Assembly: GCA_022818135.1 (NCBI GenBank)
Contig: JAFMSR010000008.1
Coordinates: forward strand, 14,268,827-14,332,826
DNA: 64,000 nucleotides
Source: Saxidomus purpurata
Lineage: Eukaryota; Mollusca; Bivalvia; Venerida; Veneridae
Direction of reading: 5' to 3'
The notes below the pieces were generated by a model. It did no database searches. It was not told the DNA's origin and saw only the letters and a list, made by a program, of their open reading frames with translations. Below, piece after piece: positions 13,098 to 24,387 of this stretch. Position numbers and translations under genes: made by a program. Each line of letters begins with the position of its first letter. The stretch's first letter is position 1.

Positions 13098-14040
13098 ATC
13101 CCTCTGCCTTGGCGGAGGGGATATAGTAATGGGCTCCGTTCGTCCGTCCGTCTGTCCGTCACACTTCTTTTGTCCTGAGCATAACTCCAAAAGTACTGAA
13201 GGGAATTACTTAAAACTGTACACACAGACAAAGGACATTGAGATGTAGTCTAGTGCTTAAGAACCATAACTCTATCTTGCATAATTTTTTAATTATTCCC
13301 CTTTGTAACACTTTCTTGGTTTTTCTTGTTTGGAGCATAACTCCAAAAGTACTAAAGGGAATTACTTGAAACTCAATACAGTGATAGAGTACAATGAGGG
13401 AAAATGCAGTGCTTAAGAACCATAACTCTATCTAGTCTTATTGTTGAATTACTCCTCTTTGCTACTTTTATTTGATTTTTTCTTATCCGCAACATAACTC
13501 AAAAAGTACTGAATGGAATTACTTGAAACTTGATACAGTGATAGACCACAACGAGGGGAAGTGCAGTACCCGAGAACCATAACTCTATCGCCTACTTTTT
13601 GAATTACTTCCATTTGTTACATTTTCTTGATTCATCTTGTCCGGAGCATAACTCTTAAAGTACTGAAGGGTATTACTTGAAACTTAATACAGTTATAGAG
13701 CACAATAAGGGAAAGTGCAGTACCCAAGAATCTTAACTTTTCCTTGCCTAATTGTTGAATTATCCCTCTTTATTACATTTTCTTTTCTTGAGCATAACTC
13801 GAACAATTATGAAGGAAATTTCTTTAAATTGCAAATAATGAGAGAGGACACACTGGGGAAATGCAGTGCCCAAGGACAATAACACTGTATGTTTTTATTG
13901 TCTCCCTTTATTGATTTATCTTGGACAGAGCAATAATTTCCGTAGCATAACTTCAAAAGTACTGATGATAAGTACTTGAAACATCATACAGTGAAAGAGC
14001 ACAATGATGGGAAGTACATGCCCAAGAACCATACTTTTAC
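13098..14040. repeat. ~155-bp tandem repeat, one unit shorter (copy 2)
   Basis: Counterpart of 5590-6720. Unit starts are near 13179, 13335, 13492, 13646, 13790 and 13942. The doubled unit of copy 1 is single here, and a short piece before 14041 is also missing. Confidence 0.9.
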
Positions 14041-14156
14041 GCCAAATACTAATATTTCATTAAATTTGAAACTATACCATACCCATTCCTCTCGGCTCAA
14101 ATTTCTTGGTCATAGAAAGAGCATTTGGCGGGGGGATGGCCATGTCTAACATGGCT

Positions 14157-14755
14157 CTTGTATTCCCCTCGTGTAATACAATCAGTCAAGCTTTATATTC
14201 CCCTCGTATAATACAATCAGTCAAGCTTTATATTCCCCTCGTGTAATACAATCAGTCAAGCTTTATATTCCCCTCGTATAATACAATCAGTCAAGCTTTA
14301 TATTCCCCTCGTATAATACAATCAGTCAAGCTTTATATTCCCCTCGTGTAAAACAATCAGTCAAGCTTTATATTCCCCTCGTGTAATACAATCAGTCAAG
14401 CTTTTATATTCCCCTCGTGTAATACAAAGTCAGCTTTATATTCCCCTCGTATAATACAATCAGTCAAGCTTTATATTCCCCTCGTATGATACAATCAGTA
14501 AAGATTTATATTCCCCTCGTATGATACAATCAGTAAAGATTTATATTCCCCTCGTATAATACAATCAGTCAAGATTTATATTCCCCTCGTATAATACAAT
14601 CAGTCAAGATTTATATTCCCCTCGTATAAAACAATCAGTCAAGATTTATATTCCCCTCGTATAATACAATCAGTCAAGATTTATATTCCCCTCGTATAAA
14701 ACAATCAGTCAAGATTTATATTCCCCTCGTATAAAACAATCAGTTAAGCTTTAGT
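14157..14755. repeat. 35-bp minisatellite, about 17 copies (copy 2)
   Basis: Same 35-bp unit as 6831-7424 but with a different variant order. The right half is dominated by units with aagattta, a variant absent from copy 1. One unit near 14410-14440 is shortened. Confidence 0.97.
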
Positions 14756-15362
14756 TTTGTAACTACTTACCTTACTGGATAAATTCAATTGAAACATTTT
14801 AAAGTCCCATGATCACGTTGACTTTACTCAAAGTGATAGTATAATAGTATGTACCAAGACAATGTTGCTGCATACCTTCATATGGAAAAGTATGTGCGAT
14901 TTAAAGGGGCAATTTCTACAACGGTCAATCTTTTTTTCTCGAAACATTAAAATGTTATGTCTTTTACGCGCAGATTGCTTATTAAACAATGTTTGATCCG
15001 CCATTAGATATGAAAGTGTTATTTAAAGTTTTACGGAATTACAACATGTAAAATTCTGCTTACTTTACCGATGTTTACCGGAGGTTTTGGTTGAAACTTC
15101 CAGGTTTGGTAGCAATCTTTGCAATTATTTGAATTAAATTGAAGTTATTTATATTGATCACATATTTAAATGTAATTTTCTTAAGATTGAAATGATAAAT
15201 GCAATATATGTGTATGTCTTGGTCCCTGCAGTGTCTCCCGTATGCGAGGCCATCCCCAATTGTATTGTTCTTCTGGATCAAAGTTGTTTACTCAGCAGAT
15301 TTCATGTTAAGCAGTTTAAGATAGAGTATGACTTTATGTGTTAATTTTAACCATAACAATCA

Positions 15363-15440
15363 CGATAATAATAATAATAATAGTAATAATAATAATAATA
15401 ATAATAACAATGATAATAATGATAATAATAATGATAATTT
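15363..15440. repeat. (AAT)n/(GAT)n trinucleotide microsatellite
   Basis: Runs of aat interrupted by agt, aac and gat over about 78 bp. The Asn/Asp-rich 82-codon frame across it is a consequence of the repeat. Confidence 0.95.
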
Positions 15441-15889
15441 TTATACTGTAAACCAGATACTTAATTTTCACACTATTGACAGAGACCAGTTTTCAGCATT
15501 TAAAAGCATGTGCAGATCAGTCTTCCTTATTGCAGAAAAAATAAATTCCCGTTTGTTTTGTATTTTGTTGATATGAATCATGAGAAATTTAATAATCGCC
15601 TATTGGTACGAAATTGATTAATTTAAATAAATAACAGAACAGTAATTGACGTGAAAATTAATTGGTTTACAGTAATTTTTCATTCTGTATTTTAAACTGC
15701 TTTTGCTACAACCTGTCCAGTATGCGACATTGTTGCTGAGGGTCGGTATAATTGGAGACATGTGTAAGAGAAACAGGAACAATTGTATCGAAACATGTAA
15801 TAGTCTTTAAAGTGGCATCACCTCAATCTGTAATTACAAGAAATTACCTCAAAATATTTTTTTGTCAACAAATTGAAATGACTTCTACC
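15441..15889. other. Unassigned stretch inside the inverted duplication
   Basis: AT-rich sequence with no domain, RNA gene or clear repeat that I can recognise. Confidence 0.5.
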
Positions 15890-18800
15890 AAAACTGAAAG
15901 TTTCAGCTAAACTTCCCAGTAAACAATGGTAAAGTTAACATAACCGCACCTGCTGTAGTTCAGTAAAACTTTCATAAACATTTCTATATTTTAGTGCAGA
16001 TGAAACATTGCTATATTGGTAATCTGCGCGTAAACGAGACATTTGTAAATGTATGATTTTCTTGAAGAATTTGTTTTGTTTTTTTACATAACATAACATG
16101 ACATTACATACAACATTTTAACGTTCTGGGGAAATAATCTGATCGTTGTAGAGAATGCCCCTTTAAATTGCACATACATTAACAATATATCGGAAAATAT
16201 GGGGGTTACTCTGGAATAAGTAAAAAATACATTTGGACATAACTAATTTAGTCAAACAGATGTAAAAGACCACCTCTGTATGAGACCAGTATGGATAACA
16301 AACCTTGCATCATTCAAATAGGGACAAACACTAAATTTATTTATAACAGGAAGTTAATATCGAATTAAACATGTTGCCTTTTACTGATGTAAATGAAGAC
16401 TTGAGATAAACAAATATTAAAAATTCGTCTAACCGGCAAGCAAATTCGATTTTATTTGTATAAAAGCCATGTTTAACCTTGCACTTGAAATTGAAATACC
16501 ACATTAAAATACAGAAAGGTATGCAGCAACATTGTATTAGTATCTAATATTATACTTTCTCTTTGAATACAGCCAACGTGATCATGGGACTTTAATTTTG
16601 TTCAAATGTTCCCCAGCCGCCATTTGCTATACCAGGGTTGACAACTCGTACTGACTAAAACTAGGATAACCAAAGTTACTACCCTTTGTTCTTGTGACAC
16701 CATTTGCAAAAACCAGAAGAGACATTTCGTTCTAACTTAAATAAGGAAAACCATTGTTACCTCCCTTTATATTCTTCTGTCGCCATATGCTAAATCAGGG
16801 TTGACAACTCGTAATGACTAAAACTAGGATAACCAAACTTACATCCCTTTAATCTTCTGACGCCATTTGCAAAAAAATATCAGAATAGATATCTCGTTCT
16901 AACTTAAGGAAAGCCATGGTTACCTCCCTTTGTTCCTCTGATGCCATTTGCAAAAGTCAGGGGCGATAGACCGTACTGACTCGATTTAGGAAACACAAAG
17001 TTAACTCCCTTTGTCCTTTTACGCCATTTGCAAAAGTGAAGCAAATACTTAAATTGAGCAAAGTAACCTCCCTTTGTACCCCTGACGCCATTTACAACAA
17101 TCAGGGTTGACAACTCGTACTGGCTAAAATAAGGGAAACCGTTGTAATCTCTTTGTTCTTCCCACACCATTTGCAAAAAAGAGGGAAGAAAACCTATACA
17201 AACCTAACAAGATAAACAGAATTACCTCCCTTGTTCCCTTGACGCCATTTGCAACAATCTAAGTTAACAACTCGTACAAAAAATCAGGAGCGACAACTAG
17301 TACTTACTTTAATAATAAAAACCAGATTGACCTCCCTTTGTTATTTTCCAGCCATTTGCAAAAATCAGGGTAGATAACCCTTGCATTAATTTGGAAAACC
17401 AAAGTGACTTCCCTTTGTTCCCGTAACGCCATTTGTAAAAAACAGGTGAGAAAAGTGCTGAAATAATTTCTTACAAAAATGAGGAACAATAGAGTTACCC
17501 ATCTCTGTTCTCCTGACGTAATTTGCAAAAAAATCAAGGCAAAATTTGCGAAAATAAGGGTACATAATCCGTACTGACTTAAATTTGGAAAACAAGAGTT
17601 ACTTCTCTTTGTTCCCCTGACGCCATTTATAAAACAGGGGCGACAATTAGTGATTACTTAAAGAAGGAAAACCAGAATTACCTCCCTTTTCTATTGTCCA
17701 ATTTTTAAAACCAGTTACTTCCCTTAGTTCCCCTGATTCCATTTGTAAATAATAGGGGAGACACTCCGTACTAAAATAATTTCAGAAAACCGTAGTTACC
17801 TGCCTTTGCTCTTTCGACACAACTTCCAAAAAATGAGGAATACCAGGGTTACCTCCCTTTATTCTTTCCACGCCACTTGCAAAAATGCAAAACACCAGAG
17901 CTACATCCCGTTGTTCCCATAACGTCATTTGCAACAAATCAGGGGCGACAACTAGTACCGTCTTCAATTTGGAGAACCAAATTTCCCTCCCTTTCTTTCC
18001 CTCACGCCATTTGTAAAAAAACGGGCGAAAACAAGTTCTTAGAAAGACCTATATTTTCCCGCCATTTGCGAAACTCACAGAAACCTCCCTTTGTTCTTTC
18101 GCCGCCATTTGTAAAATATAAGGGAGGTCTCTTCTAAAGAAACCAGAGTTAATTTCCTATGTTCCCATGACACCATTTGCAACATTCAAGGGATGTTACA
18201 ATTGCAGTCTTAATTTTGAGAAAACTAGTTGCCTCCCTTTGTTCTCCTGCCGCCCTTTGCAAAATCAAGGAGCTACCTAAGAAAACCTAGTTGCCTCCCT
18301 TTGTTCTCCTGCCGCCCTTTGCAAAATTTAAGAGAAGTCACTCTTGCCGACTTAATTTTAAGAAAACCGGAGTTACTTCCCTTTGGTCTTTCGCCGACTT
18401 CCAATTTCAAGAAAACCGATTAAAAAACCATTCCCTTTGGTCTTTCGCCGCCATTTGCAAACTTCAAGGAAGGTCACTCTTACTGACTTAATTTAAAGAA
18501 AAGCAGAGTTGCCTCCCTTCGGTCTTTCGCCGCCATTTGCACACTTCAAGAAAGGTCACTCTTACTGACTTAATTTAAAGAAAACCAGAGTTGCCTCCCT
18601 TTGGTCTTTCACCGCCATTTGCAAAATTCAAGGGAGGTCACTCTTACCGACTTAATTTTAAGGAAAGAAGAGTTACCTCCCTTCGTTCCCCTGACGCCAT
18701 TTGCAAAATTCAAGGGAGGTCACTCTTACCGACTTAATTTTAAGAAAACCATAGTTGCCTCCCTTTGTTCCTCTCACGCCTTTTGTAAAATCCAAGAGAG

Positions 18801-21034
18801 GTCTCTCTTACTGACTTTATTTTAAGAAAACCATAGTTGCCTCCCTTTGTTCCTCTCCCGCCATTTGTAAAATTCAAGGGAGGTCACTCTTACCGACTTA
18901 ATTTTAAGAAAACCGGAGTTACTTCCCTTTGGTCTTTCGCCGCCATTTGCAAACTTCAAGGAAGGTCACTTACTGATTTAATTTAAAGAAAAGCAGAGTT
19001 CCCTCCCTTTGGCCTTTCGCCGCCATTTGCAAACTTCAAGGGAGGTCACTTACTGACTTAATTTAAAGAAAAGCAGAGTTCCCTCCCTTTGGCCTTTCGC
19101 CGCCATTTGCAAACTTCAAGGGAGGTCACTCTTACTGACTTAATTTAAAGAAAAGCAGAGTTGCCTCCCTTTGGTCTTTCGCCGCCATTTGCAAACTTCA
19201 AGGGAGGTCACTCTTACTGACTTAATTTAAAGAAAAGCAGAGTTGCCTCCCTTTGGTCTTTCGCCGCCATTTGCAAACTTCAAGGGAGGTCACTCTTACC
19301 GACTTAATTTTAAGAAAACCATAGTTGCCTCCCTTTGTTCCTCTCCCGCCATTTGTAAACTTCAAGGGAGGTCACTCTTACTGACTTAATTTAAAGAAAA
19401 CCGGAATTACTTCCCTTTGGTCTTTCGCCGCCATTTGCAAACTTCAAGGGAGGTCACTCTTACTGACTTAATTTAAAGAAAAGCAGAGTTGCCTCCCTTT
19501 GGTCTTTCGCCGCCATTTGCAAACTTCAAGGGAGGTCACTCTTACTGACTTAATTTAAAGAAAAGCAGAGTTGCCTCCCTTTGGCCTTTCGCCGCCATTT
19601 GCAAACTTCAAGGGAGGTCACTCTTACTGACTTAATTTAAAGAAAAGCAGAGTTCCCTCCCTTTGGCCTTTCGCCGCCATTTGCAAACTTCAAGGGAGGT
19701 CACTCTTACAGACTTAATTTAAAAAAAAGCAGAGTTGCCTCCCTTTGGTCTTTCGCCGCCATTTGCAAACTTCAAGGGAGGTCACTCTTACTGACTTAAT
19801 TTAAAGAAAAGCAGAGTTGCCTCCCTTTGGCCTTTCGCCGCCATTTGCAAACTTCAAGGGAGGTCACTCTTACTGACTTAATTTAAAGAAAAGCAGAGTT
19901 GCCTCCCTTTGGTCCTTCGCCGCCATTTGCAAACTTCAAGGGAGGTCACTCTTACCGACTTAATTTTAAGAAAACCATAGTTGCCTCCCTTTGTTCCTCT
20001 CCCGCCATTTGTAAAGTTCAAGGGAGGTCACTCTTACTGACTTAATTTAAAGAAAACCGGAATTACTTCCCTTTGGTCTTTCGCCGCCATTTGCAAACTT
20101 CAAGGAAGGTCACTCTTACTGACTTAATTTAAAGAAAAGCAGAGTTCCCTCCCTTTGGCCTTTCGCCGTCATTTTCAAACTTCAAGGGAGGTCACTCTTA
20201 CTGACTTAATTTAAAGAAAAGCAGAGTTGCCTCCCTTTGGTCTTTCGCCGCCATTTGCAAACTTCAAGGGGGGTCACTCTTACCGACTTAATTTAAAGGA
20301 AAGAAGAGTTACCTCCCTTCGTTCCCCTGACGCCATTTGCAAAATTCAAGGGAGGTCACTCTTACCGACTTAATTTTAAGAAAACCATAGTTGCCTCCCT
20401 TTGTTCCTCTCCCGCCATTTGTAAAATTCAAGGGAGGTCACTCTCACCGACTTAATTATAAGAAAACCATAGTTGCCTCCCTTTGTTCCTCTCCCGCCAT
20501 TTGTAAAATTCAGGGGAGGTCACTCTTACCGACTTAATTTTAAGAAAACCGGAGTTACTTCCCTTTGGTCTTTCGCCGCCATTTGCAAACTTCAAGGAAG
20601 GTCACTCTTACTGACTTAATTTAAAGAAAAGCAGAGTTCCCTCCCTTTGGCCTTTCGCCGCCATTTGCAAAGTTCAAGGGAGGTCACTCTTACTGACTTA
20701 ATTTAAAGAAAAGCAGAGTTGCCTCCCTTTGGTCTTTCGCCGCCATTTGCAAACTTCAAGGAGGGTCACTCTTACCGACTTAATTTAAAGGAAAGAAGAG
20801 AGTTACCTCCCTTCGTTCCCCTGACGCCATTTGCAAAATTCAAGGGAGGTCACTCTTACTGACTTAATTTTAAGAAAACCGGAGTTACTTCCCTTTGGTC
20901 TTTCGCCGCCATTTGCAAACTTCAAGGAAGGTCACTCTTACTGACTTAATTTAAAGAAAAGCAGAGTTGCCTCCCTTTGGTCTTTCGCCGCCATTTGCAA
21001 ACTTCAAGGAGGGTCACTCTTACCGACTTAATTT

Positions 21035-23002
21035 AAAGGAAAGAAGAGAGTTACCTCTCCTTCCCCCTTGACGCCATTTGCAAAATTCAAGGGAGGTCAC
21101 TCTTACTGACTTAATTTTAAGAAAACCGGAGTTACTTCCCTTTGGTCTTTCGCCGCCATTTGCAAACTTCAAGGAAGGTCACTCTTACTGACTTAATTTA
21201 AAGAAAAGCAGAGTTCCCTCCCTTTGGCCTTTCGCCGCCATTTGCAAACTTCAAGGGAGGTCACTCTTACTGACTTAATTTAAAGAAAAGCAGAGTTGCC
21301 TCCCTTTGGTCTTTCGCCGCCATTTGCAAACTTCAAGGGAGGTCACTCTTACTGACTTAATTTAAAGAAAAGCAGAGTTGCCTCCCTTTGGTCTTTCGCC
21401 GCCATTTGCAAACTTCAAGGGAGGTCACTCTTACCGACTTAATTTTAAGAAAACCATAGTTGCCTCCCTTTGTTCCTCTCCCGCCATTTGTAAACTTCAA
21501 GGGAGGTCACTCTTACTGACTCAATTTAAAGAAAACCGGAATTACTTCCCTTTGGTCTTTCGCCGCCATTTGCAAACTTCAAGGAAGGTCACTCTTACTG
21601 ACTTAATTTAAAGAAAAGCAGAGTTCCCTCCCTTTGGCCTTTCGCCGCCATTTGCAAACTTCAAGGGAGGTCACTCTTACTGACTTAATTTAAAGAAAAG
21701 AAGAGTTACCTCCCTTCGTTCCCCTGACGCCATTTGCAAAATCAAGGGAGGTCACTCTTACCGACTTAATTTTAAGAAAACCATAGTTGCCTCCCTTTGT
21801 TCCTCTCCCGCCATTTGTAAAATTCAAGGGAGGTCACTCTTACCGACTTAATTTTAAGAAAACCGGAGTTACTTCCCTTTGGTCTTTCGCCGCCATTTGC
21901 AAACTTCAAGGAAGGTCACTCTTACTGACTTAATTTAAAGAAAAGCAGAGTTGCCTCCCTTTGGTCTTTCGCCGCCATTTGCAAACTTCAAGGAGGGTCA
22001 CTCTTACCGACTTAATTTAAAGGAAAGAAGAGAGTTACCTCCCTTCGTTCCCCTGACGCCATTTGCAAAATTCAAGGGAGGTCACTCTTACTGACTTAAT
22101 TTTAAGAAAACCGGAGTTACTTCCCTTTGGTCTTTCGCCGCCATTTGCAAACTTCAAGGAAGGTCACTCTTACTGACTTAATTTAAAGAAAAGCAGAGTT
22201 CCCTCCCTTTGGCCTTTCGCCGCCATTTGCAAACTTCAAGGGAGGTCACTCTTACTGACTTAATTTAAAGAAAAGCAGAGTTGCCTCCCTTTGGTCTTTC
22301 GCCGTCATTTGCAAACTTCAAGGGAGGTCACTCTTACTGACTTAATTTAAATAAAAGCAGAGTTGCCTCCCTTTGGTCTTTCGCCGCCATTTGCAAACTT
22401 CAAGGGAGGTCACTCTTACCGACTTAATTTTAAGAAACCATAGTTGCCTCCCTTTGTTCCTCTCCCGCCATTTGTAAACTTCAAGGGAGGTCACTCTTAC
22501 TGACTTAATTTAAAGAAAACCGGAATTACTTCCCTTTGGTCTTTCGCCGCCATTTGCAAACTTCAAGGAAGGTCACTCTTACTGACTTAATTTAAAGAAA
22601 AGCAGAGTTCCCTCCCTTTGGCCTTTCGCCGCCATTTGCAAACTTCAAGGGAGGTCACTCTTACTGACTTAATTTAAAGAAAAGAAGAGTTACCTCCCTT
22701 CGTTCCCCTGACGCCATTTGCAAAATTCAAGGGAGGTCACTCTTACCGACTTAATTTTAAGAAAACCATAGTTGCCTCCCTTTGTTCCTCTCCCGCCATT
22801 TGTAAAATTCAAGGGAGGTCACTCTTACCGACTTAATTTTAAGAAAACCGGAGTTACTTCCCTTTGGTCTTTCGCCGCCATTTGCAAACTTCAAGGAAGG
22901 TCACTCTTACTGACTTAATTTAAAGAAAAGCAGAGTTCCCTCCCTTTGGCCTTTCGCCGCCATTTGCAAACTTCAAGGGAGGTCACTCTTACTGACTTAA
23001 TT
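21035..23002. repeat. Higher-order repeat: two tandem 12-monomer units of 984 bp
   Basis: Naming variants by their core: D* (gaagagagttacctc), C (ccggagttacttcc), E (gcagagttccctcc), A (gcagagttgcctcc), B (ccatagttgcctcc with ctctcccgcc), C' (ccggaattacttcc) and D (gaagagttacctcc). From 21035 the order is D* C E A A B C' E D B C A. From 22019 it is D* C E A A B C' E D B C E. The D* landmark aaagga recurs exactly 984 bp later (21035 and 22019), which is 12 x 82. Eleven of twelve positions agree in type. A shortened form, D* C A, precedes the first unit. Confidence 0.9.
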
Positions 23003-23199
23003 TAAAGAAAAGCAGAGTTGCCTCCCTTTGGTCTTTCGCCGCCATTTGCAAACTTCAAGGGAGGTCACTCTTACTGACTTAATTTAAAGAAAAGCAGAGT
23101 TGCCTCCCTTTGGCCCTTCGCCGCCATTTGCAAACTTCAAGGGAGGTCACTCTTACTGACTTAATTTAAAGAAAAGCAGAGTTCCCTCCCTTTGGCCTT

Positions 23200-23860
23200 C
23201 CCGCCTTTCTAATTTTTTTTTTTTTTCCCCCTCCCCCTCCCACCCTTTGGCTTTCGCCGCCATTTGCAAACTTCAAGGGAGGTCACTCTTACTGACTTAA
23301 TTTAAAGAAAAGCAGAGTTGCCTCCCTTTGGTCTTTCGCCGCCATTTGCAAACTTCAAGGGAGGTCCTCTACACATTAAGAAACAGTTCCTCCTTTTTCC
23401 TTGCCATGATTCAAGGGAGGTCACTCTTACTGACTTAATTTAAAGAAAAGAGTTGCCTCCCTTTGGTCTTTCGCCGCCATTTGCAAACTTCAAGGGAGGT
23501 CACTCTTACTGACTTAATTTAAAGAAAAGCAGAGTTGCCTCCCTTTGGTCTTTCGCCGCCATTTGCAAACTTCAAGGGAGGTCACTCTTACCGACTTAAA
23601 GAAACCAGTTGCCCCCTTTCCTCCCCATTTCAGGAGGTCCTTCCGACTTAGAAACCTCCCTTGGCTTTCCCGCCATTTCAAACTTAGGGAGGTCACTCTT
23701 ACTGACTTAATTTAAAGAAAAGCAGAGTTGCCTCCCTTTGGTCCTTCGCCGCCATTTGCAAACTTCAAGGGAGGTCCCACCGACTTAATTTAAGAAAACC
23801 ATGTTGCCTCCTGCCCCAAACCGACCCCCCCCCCCCCGTCCTCACCGCCCTTCCGCCAAA
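23200..23860. other. Corrupted satellite segment, probably low-quality consensus
   Basis: Monomers here lose many scattered single bases and contain homopolymers: a T run near 23211-23226, C runs near 23226-23245, and a C run of about 15 near 23825-23840. Perfect monomers resume on both sides and between the damaged ones. This pattern fits uncorrected long-read consensus better than mutation. Confidence 0.7.
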
Positions 23861-24225
23861 CTTCAAGGGAGGTCACTCTTACCGACTTAATTTTAAGAAA
23901 ACCAGAGTTGCCTCCCTTTGTTCCTCTCACGCCATTTGTAATATTCAAGGGAGGTCACTCTTACCGACTTAATTTAAAGAAAACCGGAGTTACTTCCCTT
24001 TGGTCTTTCGCCGCCATTTGCAAACTTCAAGGAAGGTCACTCTTACTGACTTAATTTAAAGAAAAGCAGAGTTGCCTCCCTTTGGTCTTTCGCCGCCATT
24101 TGCAAACTTCAAGGGAGGTCACTTTTACCGACTTACTTTAAAGGAAAGAGGTTTTTTTGATTTATATAAGCTTATTTTTATAAGCTGATTTATTTAAACA
24201 ATTAAATTGGATGAATTTCTCAAAC

Positions 24226-24387
24226 AGAGTAGATTACAAAAAGGCAATTTTAGTGTATAAATCTCTGAACAACCTTCTGCCTGGTTATATGGAATAACTT
24301 TTGACACATTCCGAGAACAGGTATTTAAGATCGTATGAACTAAGACTGCTTTTAGTTCCAAAACCAAGGCTTTACATGTATATATTT
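24226..24387 (+). pseudogene. Decayed LINE reverse-transcriptase C-terminal fragment
   Basis: One frame reads RVDYKKAILVYKSLNNLLP then GYME and a stop. After a one-frame shift it reads LLTHSENRYLRSYELRLLL then VPKPR. The order 'VYKSLNNLLPGY ... H..N.YLRS ... L.VPKPR' matches the region after the polymerase domain of CR1/jockey-like non-LTR retrotransposons. The family match is recalled, not searched. It lies just right of the satellite. Confidence 0.5.

Larger units (their letters stand above)
8683..15235. repeat. Large duplicated block, copy 2 (right of gap 1)
   Basis: Colinear with 1173-8182. The contig begins inside the homology and the match ends close to 'tccctgcagt' at 15222, which is where copy 1 meets the gap. 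This copy has one fewer 155-bp unit and a different mix of 35-bp units. It contains no supported gene. Confidence 0.9.
14800..16600. repeat. Diverged inverted duplication (arms 14800-15120 and 15890-16600)
   Basis: The reverse complement of 15890-16600 aligns with 14800-15120 and, more completely, with 7465-8036. Shared landmarks include cccatgatcacgttg, tttacgcgcagatt and tttaccNatgtttac. Arm spacing is about 770 bp. The arms could be long terminal inverted repeats of a decayed element, or a plain inverted duplication. No transposase is visible between them. Confidence 0.7.
16595..24150. repeat. 82-bp satellite array, about 92 monomers
   Basis: The monomer is 82 bp (81-82 in older units): tcaagggaggtcactcttac, a gacttaattt(t/a)aagaaaa stretch, gagttgcctccctttg, and cgccgccatttgcaaa. 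Spacing was checked at 19071, 19153 and 19235, each step 82 bp. The left edge (16595-18200) is strongly diverged and the centre (about 18900-23200) is homogeneous, as expected if turnover is most active in the middle. At least six monomer variants can be told apart (see the 984-bp higher-order repeat). Short ORFs across it are incidental, since 82 is not a multiple of three. The size and homogeneity fit a satellite; any centromeric role is speculation. Confidence 0.97.

Noticed and set aside
15328..15576. Asn-rich 82-codon frame
   Set aside because: Encoded by an AAT/GAT microsatellite.
16904..23696. Short proteins with repeated PPFVLLPPFAKF-like or TKGG-like stretches
   Set aside because: Produced by the 82-bp satellite in various frames; 82 is not a multiple of three and no frame is conserved along the array.
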